The notes under the pieces were generated by a model. It ran no database searches. It had not been told where the DNA came from and saw nothing but the letters and a program-made list of their open reading frames with translations. A DNA stretch of 64,000 nucleotides, taken from positions 310,001 to 374,000 of the forward strand of contig CAVPSA010000025.1 of NCBI GenBank assembly GCA_963707905.1, given 5' to 3'. Positions within the stretch are counted from its first letter, which is position 1, and every line of letters starts with the position of its first letter. This document shows, piece by piece, positions 36,385-44,851 of the stretch. A program made the translations under genes and the position numbers. This stretch comes from DASXKD01 sp963707905 (GTDB taxonomy: Bacteria > Actinomycetota > Actinomycetes > Streptosporangiales > Streptosporangiaceae).

Positions 36385-36822
36385 TCAGGACCAGAAGCCG
36401 CATACGCCGGATACGCCAACGAGCGGCCAGTCCATGTTGGAGCTGGTCTGCGGCCCGAAGATGCCATCGACGTGGATCCCGGCGGCCTGCTGAACATCCT
36501 CGACCGCTTCCTGGGTTTGTGACCCGTAGATGCTGTCGATCGAGATGTTGTCGAGGAGGTTGCACTTGTCCAGGGCGGTCTGCAAAGTCTTCACCGCTGC
36601 ACCCTGGTTGCCGACTCCCAGGTCGCAGTTGGTGTTCCCGCTGCCATTAGTAGTGGTGGGGACACGTACCTGAAAGCCGAGCCCCGCCGATTTGAGGCTG
36701 GTGCCGGCGCAGGAAGCCTGCGCGCTGGCCGGTGCCGCCCAGGTGAGCGCCGGCAGCACGGCGATCCCCGACGTAAGGGCCAGCGCCGCGGCTGCGGCCA
36801 TTAGCGGGCGGATTCGTCTCAT
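36385..36822 (-). CDS. Secreted peptidoglycan-binding-domain protein
   Basis: 145 residues; ATG at 36822 has GGGAGG six bases upstream, unlike the Met at 36867. A signal peptide (about 1-35, ending ASAQA) precedes a small domain with the PG_binding_1 pattern (GNQGAAVKTLQTALDKCNLL, IDSIYGSQTQEAVEDVQQAAGIHVDGIFGPQTSSNMDW). Four to five cysteines may form disulphides. There is no catalytic domain, so it probably binds the cell wall only. Confidence 0.82.
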   Translation of the reverse strand: MRRIRPLMAAAAALALTSGIAVLPALTWAAPASAQASCAGTSLKSAGLGFQVRVPTTTNGSGNTNCDLGVGNQGAAVKTLQTALDKCNLLDNISIDSIYGSQTQEAVEDVQQAAGIHVDGIFGPQTSSNMDWPLVGVSGVCGFWS

Positions 36823-37512
36823 GGTGGTCCTCCCTTTAGCCGTGGTGCCCTGGAGGGCACGACACACGCCATTCTTCTATTGGCTGAACGCATTTGAGGC
36901 CCACATTGACGAGACCGGGGGAATGCCTGGGCCTGGCCGCGCGGGACAGCCGGATCGGGCGAACGCCTGCGCGGTGATGCGCAAACATCCGCCGGACGGG
37001 AACCGCCGCACCGGCAGGTGCGTCTAAGGCGGGTAACGGTCGGCCGGCGCTGGCCCGTTAACCCGCTCGCGAGGTCAGCGCCGGTCCCGTGCCCGCAGGA
37101 GGGTGCACATGGGGCGCGCCAGGCCGGTGAGACCGACCGGGCGCGCCCGGCGCACCGCGACGATCACGGCGGTCACCGCGACGGCTGCCGTGCTAGCTGG
37201 CGGGCTGCGGTACCCGCGTGGCGGACCAGTCCGCGCGCGACCGCCCCGTTCCGGCCGCGTCGGTTCTGGTCGGCCGGTACCCGGCAATGCGGCCGGCCGG
37301 CAGCCGTGGTCCGCAGGCTGCGCGCGTCCTCGGGGCGTATCGGACTGGCCGTGGCCCGGCTGGCACACGGCGCCGTGCCTCACTGCCCCCCGGCGCGCGT
37401 CCGGGTGCGAATCGCGGGCGGCCCAGCCGCCGCTGTGGGGCGACACCGGGCTGATCCGCGCGGCGACACGGCTGCTGCACGTCAAATCTTGCCGTAGCTC
37501 ACCGGCATGGAT
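36823..37512. other. Spacer with a possible degraded exported-protein gene
   Basis: About 690 bp without a convincing gene. An ATG at 37109 follows GGAGG and encodes a basic, signal-peptide-like start (MGRARPVRPTGRARR then ITAVTATAAVLAGGL). What follows in that frame is Arg/Pro/Trp-rich and unlike a folded protein; other frames look no better, so a frameshifted remnant is possible. No RNA gene was recognised. Confidence 0.3.
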
Positions 37513-37556
37513 GTGGCCCCGGTGCGGCGGCCGCGGGGCCGCGGCACCGGGGCCAC
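37513..37556 (-). terminator. Hairpin after the GH6 gene
   Basis: GTGGCCCCGGTGC (37513-37525) pairs perfectly with GCACCGGGGCCAC (37544-37556), about 35 bp beyond the GH6 stop on the minus strand. Confidence 0.75.
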
Positions 37557-37590
37557 GCTTGTGTCGTGCTAGAAGGTCACCACGGGCCGG

Positions 37591-40236
37591 TCAGGGGACG
37601 GCGGGGAAGGCGTTCTGCACGAGCTGCTGGAATTGCGCGGGGAACCATTGCCCGGCCGGGATGTCGAAGCCGGGTATGGCATTGGTTGGGTAGGTGTTCC
37701 CGTTCCCGTCGGTGTTGGTGCCGTTCGGGTCGCAGTGTGGATCGCCGTGGCTGTGGGTGGCGGTGGGGTAGTCGCCATCCGACTCGCCCGGTGGCTTGAT
37801 CCAGATGTAGGCGTACAGGTGGGTGAACGAGGAGTTCGGGTTCGCCTGTGGGAAGGGGCCGAGGCCTGCGCCGTTCTGGTTGCACCAGTCGCCGCGGAAC
37901 GGCCGCCGGTCAACCTTGGACTGGTTCACGAAGGTGTTGAGGTCGGTGGAGGTGCTGGGGCCGGTGGGACGGCTGGGGCCACCCCAGCCGTTGCGGGAGG
38001 TATCGATGAGCATCCCGATGGTGCTGGGGAACCCGGCGTTGACCAGGTTGGCGTACATGGCCTCGTTGTAGGTCAGCTCGTCGATGTAGGGGTTGAATTG
38101 GTAGAAGTTGGCCGAGTCGACTGGCTGCCCGTTGATGCTCTGGGTCGCCGTCATGTAGGGCTCGGTGATGGGCGTGGTGTTGGCGGTGTCGCTGATGAAA
38201 CCGTCCATGCTGCTGACGCCCGCAGTGGTGCCGGAGGCAACTGACTTGAACAGGTTCACGGCCGGGCCCATGTTGGACGACCAGCCGAGCCACGCCGAGT
38301 GGGCGATGTCCACGTAGTTGTACACGTTCGGGATCGCGTGCAGCTTGTTGAGCGCGTACTGGATCCCGGTCACGTAGGCGCCGCTGGAGTTGGCCTGGGC
38401 GCAGTTGGCGTCGCTCAGGTTGGTGACCAGGTTGGGCAGGGAGTCCGGCTCGATGACCGCGATCACCCTGATGTTGGTGTGCTCGAAGTTGGTCAGGATC
38501 TGCGCGATCGGGTTGATGTAGTCCTGCTCGTAGTAGGTCAGGCCGTTGTTGCTGACGGTCAGCTCACCGTTGGAGGCGAGCGCCGCGCAGTCCCGGTTCG
38601 GCAGGTCGTAGACCACGATCGGGACCAGGATCGGGGTGCTGCCGGACTCCTGGCTGAGCGCGGCCCGCAGGTGGGCTTCCAGGCTCATCCGGCTGCTGTT
38701 GCCAGAGCCTCCGTAGATCGCCGCGATGCGGTCCAGCCAGACCCCGGTGGACTGCTGGCCGACCAGTTGCATCTGTGACTTGAGAGTGCCGGTGGCGCCC
38801 GCGACCGAGGTGGCCACCTCGGCGGTGTAGTCGGGGTTCACGTACCACGTCGAGCCGGTGAACGGGTTCACCACGTGCGCCGGGGTGCTGGTGGACCCCG
38901 CTGCGGTCTCCGTGCCGGTCACGCTCACCGCCGGGTACCCGGACGCGCTCGCGGTGAACGTGGCGTTTCCGGTGCTTGAGGTGTCCGCCGTGACGGTCAC
39001 CGGTTGCGGGTAGTTCCAGTTGCTGGTGGTGAACGTCAGTGTGGTGCCGGCGCTGACCGCCAGGCCGGAGTTGCCCGCGGTCCGCCCCACCGACACGCTG
39101 ACGCTGCCCGACGGCGCCGACGACAGCGACACCCCGAACACATCGCTGGTGCCCTGCGCCACGGAGAACGACGCCGGGTTCACCAGGAGCGCCCCGGTGG
39201 AACTTGACGAGGTCTCGGTCACCGACACCGCGGCGGTGGTGTAGCCGGAGGCGGTGGCGCTGAACGTGGCGGCGCCGGTGCTGGCGGAGTCGGCCGCGAT
39301 CGTCACGGTCTGCGCGGTGGCGAAGTTGGCCGGGGTGAACGTGAGCGTGCCACCGGAGGAGACGGACAGCCCGGTGTTGCCCGAGGTACGGCTGACCGTG
39401 ACCGTGACGTTCGAACTGGGTGCCGTGGAAAGCGACACCCCGAACGTCCCGGTGGACCCCTGTGTCACCGACAGTGATGTGGGGCTGGCCACGACCGCCG
39501 GTGTGGTCGCCGGATTGACCGTGACCGAGACCGCGGAGGATGTCGCGGTGGTGCCGCTGGCGTCGAACGCCTCCGCGGTCAGCGAATATGTCCCGGCCGG
39601 GACGCTGGACCAGGTGAACGTGTACGGGCTGGAGGTGGCGGTGCCCAGCAGGGTGGCGCCGTTGAAGAACTCCACCTTGCTGATCGTCCCGCCGGACTCC
39701 GAGGCCGAGGCGGTGATGGGAACCGACGCCGGGGCGGTGAACGTCGCGCCGTTGGCCGGGCTGGTGATCGACACCGTGGGCGTGCCGCCGCCGCCGCTGC
39801 CGTTGCAGGTGCTGCCGTTGAGGGTGAAGGCGGTGGGTGCGGTGTTGGTGCCGGTGTAGGAGAAGTTGGCGCCGATGGCGGCTGAGCCGCCGGTGGCCAG
39901 GGTGCCGTTCCAGGAGGCGTTGGTGACGGTGATGTTTTCCCCGGACTGGGACCAGTTCCCCGACCAGCCCTGGGCGATTTTCTGGTTGCCGGTGTAGGCG
40001 TAGCCCAGGGTCCAGGAGGTGACCGCCGGGCCGTTGTTGGTGATGTTGATCGCGACGGAGAACCCGGTCCCCCAGTCACTGTTCACCGTGTACGTCACCT
40101 GGCACACCGGCGCGGCACTGGCCGGCGTCGCTGCGACCGCGGTCAGCCCGGCACACCCGAGCGCCGCAGCCGCTAAGACCGCGGCACCGCGCCAGAGGCG
40201 GAGACGCCGGGCCTTGATGCGGATGGTGGGTCTCAT
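37591..40236 (-). CDS. GH6 cellulase (cellobiohydrolase type) with N-terminal CBM2
   Basis: 881 residues; ATG at 40236 has GAGGAGG about nine bases upstream, better than 40257. Order: signal peptide (ending ASAAP), CBM2 (about 43-147), Ig-like module (about 153-240), two tandem modules of about 100 residues beginning VVASPTSLSVTQG and LLVNPASFSVAQG, GH6 domain (about 450-881). GH6 marks: VVYDLPNRDCAALASNGE, VIEPDSLPN (proton-donor Asp), YVDIAHSAWLGW, GMLIDTSRNGWGG. The extra tunnel-forming segment and length suit a non-reducing-end exo-cellulase, the natural partner of GH48. GAAAGTTTC at 40434 is a likely operator. Confidence 0.95.
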   Translation of the reverse strand: MRPTIRIKARRLRLWRGAAVLAAAALGCAGLTAVAATPASAAPVCQVTYTVNSDWGTGFSVAINITNNGPAVTSWTLGYAYTGNQKIAQGWSGNWSQSGENITVTNASWNGTLATGGSAAIGANFSYTGTNTAPTAFTLNGSTCNGSGGGGTPTVSITSPANGATFTAPASVPITASASESGGTISKVEFFNGATLLGTATSSPYTFTWSSVPAGTYSLTAEAFDASGTTATSSAVSVTVNPATTPAVVASPTSLSVTQGSTGTFGVSLSTAPSSNVTVTVSRTSGNTGLSVSSGGTLTFTPANFATAQTVTIAADSASTGAATFSATASGYTTAAVSVTETSSSSTGALLVNPASFSVAQGTSDVFGVSLSSAPSGSVSVSVGRTAGNSGLAVSAGTTLTFTTSNWNYPQPVTVTADTSSTGNATFTASASGYPAVSVTGTETAAGSTSTPAHVVNPFTGSTWYVNPDYTAEVATSVAGATGTLKSQMQLVGQQSTGVWLDRIAAIYGGSGNSSRMSLEAHLRAALSQESGSTPILVPIVVYDLPNRDCAALASNGELTVSNNGLTYYEQDYINPIAQILTNFEHTNIRVIAVIEPDSLPNLVTNLSDANCAQANSSGAYVTGIQYALNKLHAIPNVYNYVDIAHSAWLGWSSNMGPAVNLFKSVASGTTAGVSSMDGFISDTANTTPITEPYMTATQSINGQPVDSANFYQFNPYIDELTYNEAMYANLVNAGFPSTIGMLIDTSRNGWGGPSRPTGPSTSTDLNTFVNQSKVDRRPFRGDWCNQNGAGLGPFPQANPNSSFTHLYAYIWIKPPGESDGDYPTATHSHGDPHCDPNGTNTDGNGNTYPTNAIPGFDIPAGQWFPAQFQQLVQNAFPAVP
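39793..40116 (-). repeat. CBM2 cassette, GH6 copy (324 bp)
   Basis: Identical by eye to the inner 324 bp of 21126-21589 and, inverted, 23977-24440. It covers exactly the CBM2 from just before APVCQ to NGSTCNGSG. The linker and flanks are unrelated. Confidence 0.88.
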
Positions 40237-40433
40237 GCGGGGGTCCTCCTCGTGCATTCCTGGCTCCGGCCAGCAGGGCTCCGGCCAGCAGGGCTCGGGG
40301 GAGGATGAAGCCCCGCAGCGGCGCGGGCCGTCCTGCTGGCTGCTTTGCGGCGACCATAAGCGCAGCGTGCAGACCTGGTACAGGCACGAGCCAGGAGGAG
40401 CCCGTGACAGGCGTGATTAGCGGGCCGGATCAG

Positions 40434-40442
40434 GAAAGTTTC
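40434..40442. promoter_or_regulatory. GAAA-N-TTTC palindrome upstream of GH6
   Basis: GAAAGTTTC lies 198 bp upstream of the GH6 start and overlaps the stop codon region of the minus-strand peptidase gene. It matches the sites near lacI and the other glycosidase genes. Confidence 0.55.
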
Positions 40443-42693
40443 ATGCGGAGGGCCGCAGGGCGGCCTGCACCGCGCCGACGATCCAGGCCAGCACGAGCGC
40501 TTCCTCGCGCCATGCGTCGTAGCGCCCGCTCCTGCCGCCGTGGCCCGCGGTCATCTCGGTCTTGAGCAAGAACGGGCCGCCGTGGGCGGTGGCGCGCAGC
40601 CGGGCGATCCACTTCGCGGGCTCGCGGAACAGCACCCTGGTGTCATGCAGGCTGGTCACCGCCAGGATGGGCGGATAGGCCTGGTCGCGGACGTTCTCGT
40701 AGGGCGTGTAGCCCTTCATGTACGCATAGACCGCCGGATCGTGCAGCGGATCTCCCCACTCTTCCCATTCGGGCACGGTGAGCGGCAGCGATGGATCCAG
40801 GATGGAGGTCAGCGCGTCCACGAACGGGACCTGTGCGACGATCCCGCCGAAGTCCTGTGGGGCGATGTTGGCCACGGCCCCCATGAGCAGCCCGCCCGCC
40901 GAGCCGCCCCGCGCGATCAGCCGGTCCGCGCTGGTCCAGCCCTGCGCCACCAGATGCTCGGCGCACGCCACGAAGTCGGTGAACGTGTTGGTCTTGTGCA
41001 GCATCTTGCCGTCGTCATACCAGCGCCGCCCCATCTCGCCGCCGCCGCGGACATGCGCGATGGCGTAGACGAAGCCGCGGTCGAGCAGCGACAGCCGCGG
41101 GATGGAGAAGCCGGGATCCATCGACGCCTCGTAGCTCCCGTAGCCGTAGAGCACCAGCGGCGCGCTGCCGTCCCGCGGCGTCCCGTCCCGGCAGATCAGG
41201 GAGATGGGAACGCGGGTGCCGTCGGCGGCAACCGCCCATTCGCGGCGCTGCTCGTAGTCCGCGGGGTCGTAGCGGCCCGTGCCCGGCAGCGCGAGAACCG
41301 GCCTGCGCTTGCGCAGGGTCAGCTCACCGGTCCTGGTGTCGGCGTCGAAGATCGAGTCGGGGGTGGCCAGCGAGGTGTAGTGCAGCCGGAGCTGCCCGGT
41401 GGTGTACTCCGGGTTCGACCCGGGGGACACCTGGTACAAGGGCTCGGGGAAGGCGATCTCCTGCTCACTGCCATCGGTGCGGAGGATCCGCAGGCCAGTG
41501 AGGCCGTCGCGGCGGAAGTACACCACGACGTGGTCGGCGAACGCGGCCACGCTCAGCAGCCTGGTGTCCGGCCGGTGCGCGATGACCGTGGTGAGGTCCG
41601 CCGGGACGGCGATCGGGCCCCCGCCCCCCGCCCGCCTCCCCGTTCCCCCTCCACTATCCCCCGGCACCGAGCCGGGCAGCGGCACCTGTGCCAGTTCGAA
41701 GTTCAGCGCCCCGTCGTTGTGCAGGATCAGCAGGCGGCCGGCACCGCCCGGGCCGGCCTGGTGCTCGACGGAGTACTCGACGCCTTGCCGCCGGGGCAGC
41801 ACCACCTGCGGGCTGTCCGCCGGGTTGGCCGCATCAAGCAGCCATGCCTCGCTGGTCAGCGAACTGGAGATCACGATGGCCAGGTAGCGCTGGCTGCGGG
41901 TGAGCCCGACGCCGACGGAGAACCGCTGATCTTCTTCCTCGATCACCACCACGTCGCCGGCGGCCGGCGTGCCCACCTGGTGCCGCCACACCCGGTACGG
42001 CCGCCAGGCCGCGTCCACGGTGGTGTAGAACAGCGAGGATCCGTCCGCGGACCACGCGCAGCCGTAGAACGTGCCGGGGATCTCGTCCGCCGCGGTCTCC
42101 CCGGTGACCAGGTCCTTGATCCGCAAGGTGAAGCGCTCGTCGCCGGCGAAGTCGGTGGAGTAGGCGAGCAGCCGCCCGTCCGGGCTGACACTGAACGCGC
42201 CCAGCGAGAAGAACGGCGAGTCTCCGGCCACCTCGTTGCCGTCGAGCAGGATCTCCTCGCCCGGCAGCGGCGCGCCGTCTCCGGTGCCCGGCGGCGCATC
42301 TTCCCCGGGCCGGACGGCACGCCGGCAGTGGACCGGGTACTGCTTGCCCGCGACCGTGCGGGAGTAGTACCACCAGCCGTCCTTGCGCACCGGCACCGAC
42401 AGGTCGGTCTCCTGCGTGCGGCCCTTGATCTCGCCGAAAATGGCCTCGCGAAGCCCGGCCTGGCCCGCGGTCATCGCCGCGGTGTAGGCGTTCTCGGCTT
42501 CGAGGTAGCGCAGCGTCTCCGGGTCCTCGGCGTCGGCCAGCCACGCGTACTCGTCGATGACCGTGTCACCGTGATGCGTGCGCTCGCTCGGGATCCGCCG
42601 GGCCACCGGCGGCTCGGGCTGGGCGCCGGTGGGCTGGTCTGGTGGGGCCGCCGCCATCGTGGTCGGCGCGTCGGCGCGGGTCGGCTTGGTCAC
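40441..42693 (-). CDS. ptrB: Oligopeptidase B-like S9 family prolyl oligopeptidase
   Basis: 750 residues. A seven-bladed propeller (about 80-470) is followed by an alpha/beta-hydrolase domain. The triad is visible: Ser in ARGGSAGGLLMG (about 601), Asp in SLHDTRV and His in TAGHGGRSG. The segment EWEEWGDPLH is typical of oligopeptidase B, which cuts short peptides after Arg or Lys in the cytoplasm. There is no signal peptide. A Gly/Pro-rich insert at about 350-362 sits between propeller strands. It is divergent from the response regulator at 42882. Confidence 0.9.
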   Translation of the reverse strand: MTKPTRADAPTTMAAAPPDQPTGAQPEPPVARRIPSERTHHGDTVIDEYAWLADAEDPETLRYLEAENAYTAAMTAGQAGLREAIFGEIKGRTQETDLSVPVRKDGWWYYSRTVAGKQYPVHCRRAVRPGEDAPPGTGDGAPLPGEEILLDGNEVAGDSPFFSLGAFSVSPDGRLLAYSTDFAGDERFTLRIKDLVTGETAADEIPGTFYGCAWSADGSSLFYTTVDAAWRPYRVWRHQVGTPAAGDVVVIEEEDQRFSVGVGLTRSQRYLAIVISSSLTSEAWLLDAANPADSPQVVLPRRQGVEYSVEHQAGPGGAGRLLILHNDGALNFELAQVPLPGSVPGDSGGGTGRRAGGGGPIAVPADLTTVIAHRPDTRLLSVAAFADHVVVYFRRDGLTGLRILRTDGSEQEIAFPEPLYQVSPGSNPEYTTGQLRLHYTSLATPDSIFDADTRTGELTLRKRRPVLALPGTGRYDPADYEQRREWAVAADGTRVPISLICRDGTPRDGSAPLVLYGYGSYEASMDPGFSIPRLSLLDRGFVYAIAHVRGGGEMGRRWYDDGKMLHKTNTFTDFVACAEHLVAQGWTSADRLIARGGSAGGLLMGAVANIAPQDFGGIVAQVPFVDALTSILDPSLPLTVPEWEEWGDPLHDPAVYAYMKGYTPYENVRDQAYPPILAVTSLHDTRVLFREPAKWIARLRATAHGGPFLLKTEMTAGHGGRSGRYDAWREEALVLAWIVGAVQAALRPSA

Positions 42694-42765
42694 CCACGCA
42701 GTCTATGGACGCCGCCCGCGCCGCCAACCTTCGCAGTAATGGCGGCTGGCGAGATCGGGCAGTAG

Positions 42766-42793
42766 GTGATTACGGAAAGTAACGTATAATCAC
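42766..42793. promoter_or_regulatory. Inverted repeat with TATAAT, promoter/operator of the response regulator
   Basis: GTGATTA (42766-42772) and TAATCAC (42787-42793) flank 14 bases. TATAAT at 42785-42790, about 92 bp before the start at 42882, could be a -10 box overlapping the repeat. It lies between ptrB and the response regulator and may be bound by the regulator itself. Confidence 0.4.
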
Positions 42794-42881
42794 GGTGAGT
42801 TGATGGCGGTGCTGAGCCGGGAACCCAGGCGTGTTCCGGCGGGGACGGTAGCGCCGGCCAGGCCGCAACCGGGGGCTGCAC

Positions 42882-43565
42882 ATGAACGAGACCAGCCAGG
42901 TGCACGCCAGTGGTGGGCGGAAAACGATCCGGGTGTTCCTCGTCGATGATCACGAGGTTGTCCGGCGCGGGCTGGCTGAGCTGCTGATGGCTGAGCCGGG
43001 CATCGAGGTGGCCGGGGAGGCCGCAACGGTGGCGGCGGCCCTGGCCCGGGTGCCAGCGCTGCGGCCGGATGTGGCCGTTCTCGACGTTCGCCTGCCCGAC
43101 GGAGACGGGGTGTCGGCCTGCCGTGAGATCCGTTCCATGCTTCCGGGAACCGCCTGCTTGATGCTCACGGCGCACGGCGATGACCAGGCGCTCCTCGGTG
43201 CGATCATGGCGGGCGCCGCAGGTTTTGTGCTGAAGCAGGCGTCCGGGCCTGAGCTGGTCAGCGCGGTGCGGGCGGTCGCCGCCGGCCGCTCCACGCTCGA
43301 CGCAGACGCGACACAGCGGGTGATGCGGCGGCTCCGCGAGCAGGTGGCGGCGGTCGATCAGGTCGCGGCACTGTCCACCCAGGAGAAACACGTGTTCGAT
43401 CTCATCGGTGAAGGGCTGACCAACCGGCAGATCGCGGCGCGGATGTTCCTGTCAGAAAAGACCGTCAAGAATTATGTGTCCGCCCTCTTCGGCAAGCTCG
43501 GGATGCAACACCGCTCGCAGGCCGCCGCGCTCGCTGGGCGGCTTACCGGACACGAAGAGCGCTAA
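42882..43565 (+). CDS. NarL/LuxR-family response regulator, DevR-like
   Basis: 227 residues. The receiver domain (about 16-130) has the acidic pair (FLVDDHE), phospho-acceptor Asp in AVLDVRLPDGDG (about 68), Thr in MLTAHG and Lys in FVLKQAS. The LuxR helix-turn-helix (about 160-220) reads LIGEGLTNRQIAARMFLSEKTVKNYVSALFGKLGM, very close to actinobacterial DevR/DosR. Those regulators control responses to hypoxia or nitric oxide together with GAF-domain kinases. No cognate kinase is adjacent; the GAF-containing kinases at 59-63 kb are candidates only by family. Confidence 0.88.
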   Translation: MNETSQVHASGGRKTIRVFLVDDHEVVRRGLAELLMAEPGIEVAGEAATVAAALARVPALRPDVAVLDVRLPDGDGVSACREIRSMLPGTACLMLTAHGDDQALLGAIMAGAAGFVLKQASGPELVSAVRAVAAGRSTLDADATQRVMRRLREQVAAVDQVAALSTQEKHVFDLIGEGLTNRQIAARMFLSEKTVKNYVSALFGKLGMQHRSQAAALAGRLTGHEER

Positions 43566-43841
43566 CCGGGCCGCGCGCCGCAGTGACCGGCCGGTGTGGC
43601 CGCTGAGTGCCTGGCCTGCCTTGGCGAGCAGGTGCCCATGCAGGACAGGTGCCCTGGTTGCGAGCACAGACGAGACTTCCCCCGAAGCCACGCCCGGCCT
43701 GCACATCAAGAGTCAGTTCGTACCGTGGGACCCGTCTAGGCCGTTCCGTTACTAAGAGTTGAATCTACCATGCACTGAGTAGTCAAAGATCGAGCCCCAG
43801 ACTCAGCCGCGCGCCTCATTGTCCGCACCGCCCGGCGGACA

Positions 43842-43873
43842 GGCGCCCCCGGCCATGGTTGGCCGGGGGCGCC
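43842..43873. terminator. Bidirectional terminator hairpin with T-rich tail
   Basis: GGCGCCCCCGGCCA, loop TGGT, TGGCCGGGGGCGCC: a perfect 14-bp stem followed by TTGGTCT. It lies between the response regulator and the convergent secreted-protein gene. Confidence 0.8.
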
Positions 43874-43932
43874 TTGGTCTGCCGTAGCCGGCTGGCTGGG
43901 ATCAGCCGGTTGCGGGGCGATTGGGCTGGGCG

Positions 43933-44598
43933 CTAGAAGCGCGGCGGAAGCGCGTGGCGGGAGGGATTCGCATGGGCCGCCGAGTTGCCGGTCGCGCTGT
44001 TGATCAGGACGGAGGTTATGCCGCCGTCGTAGAAGGAGGTGCTGGCGTTTGCGGTGTAACCCGTGCACTCGACCTCTGGCGCTTGCCCGGCCTGCAGGCT
44101 GACGGCCTCGCTCAGCGGGATGGTCTCGTAGGTCTGATTGGCGGCCGGGCCGACGGTGGCGAAGGGCCCTGTGGTGGCGCCGTTGACGGCGAGGATGCAG
44201 GTCACGGTGTCACCTTGGGCGACGACCAGCATCACGCTGGCGTTGACGTAGTAGGTGCCGCTGGCCGGCGCCGCGGCGGCGGACAGCACCGGCACCAGGA
44301 CCTGCGCCCCGTTCAGGAGGACAGACGTGCTGGAGGTTCCCGAGGTTCCGACCGAGACGCCGGCGGGCCCCTGCGGGCCGACCTTGTTCCAGATCAGGGT
44401 CGAATTGCCGGTGGGGCAGTTGCCCGAGGTGGCGATATGGGTGAGTGGCGGCAGCGTGGCGCCGGTCTTGTAGCAGGCCTTGATCTGGCCGGGGGCGGCA
44501 ACGTTGCTCGCCAGCGCGCCTCCGCCGACGCCAAGGATCGCGAGTGCTGCGGAGGTGACGGTTACTGCGGCTATGCCCAGCCGGCGGCGATTAGTCAT
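43933..44598 (-). CDS. Secreted protein of unknown function with collagen-like turn
   Basis: 221 residues from ATG at 44598, where a signal peptide begins (MTNRRRLGIAAVTVTSAALAILGVGGGALA); the longer frame up to 44817 lacks support. After CYKTGATLPPLTHIATSGNCPTGNSTLIWNKVGPQGPAGVS, a short Gly-Pro collagen-like linker, comes a beta-rich domain (about 100-205) with two cysteines. The N-terminal pattern, IKACYK...L..I.....CP.G...L.WN..GPQGPAG, is recurrent in exported actinobacterial proteins that end in C1q/TNF-like or carbohydrate-binding jelly-rolls. Function not recognised. Confidence 0.65.
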   Translation of the reverse strand: MTNRRRLGIAAVTVTSAALAILGVGGGALASNVAAPGQIKACYKTGATLPPLTHIATSGNCPTGNSTLIWNKVGPQGPAGVSVGTSGTSSTSVLLNGAQVLVPVLSAAAAPASGTYYVNASVMLVVAQGDTVTCILAVNGATTGPFATVGPAANQTYETIPLSEAVSLQAGQAPEVECTGYTANASTSFYDGGITSVLINSATGNSAAHANPSRHALPPRF

Positions 44599-44851
44599 CG
44601 GATATGCCCTTCCCTGCTTGCTCGGGGTGATCGCGCTGATGTCAGCCTGCTCTCGCGACGGCGCGGCGGCATCCGTGACCACCACGGATTCACCACGGAG
44701 CAACCACTGAACGGCAATAGCTGGCGGACCGCCCGAGGTGTCATGGACCGGCGTGACCCGTGTCATGGCACGGTCCCTTGTCACCCGCCGCACGGCAGAA
44801 TGTGGGTGGAGTGCCAACCACCAAATACCAGGCCCCGGGAGTTCCCTTTGG

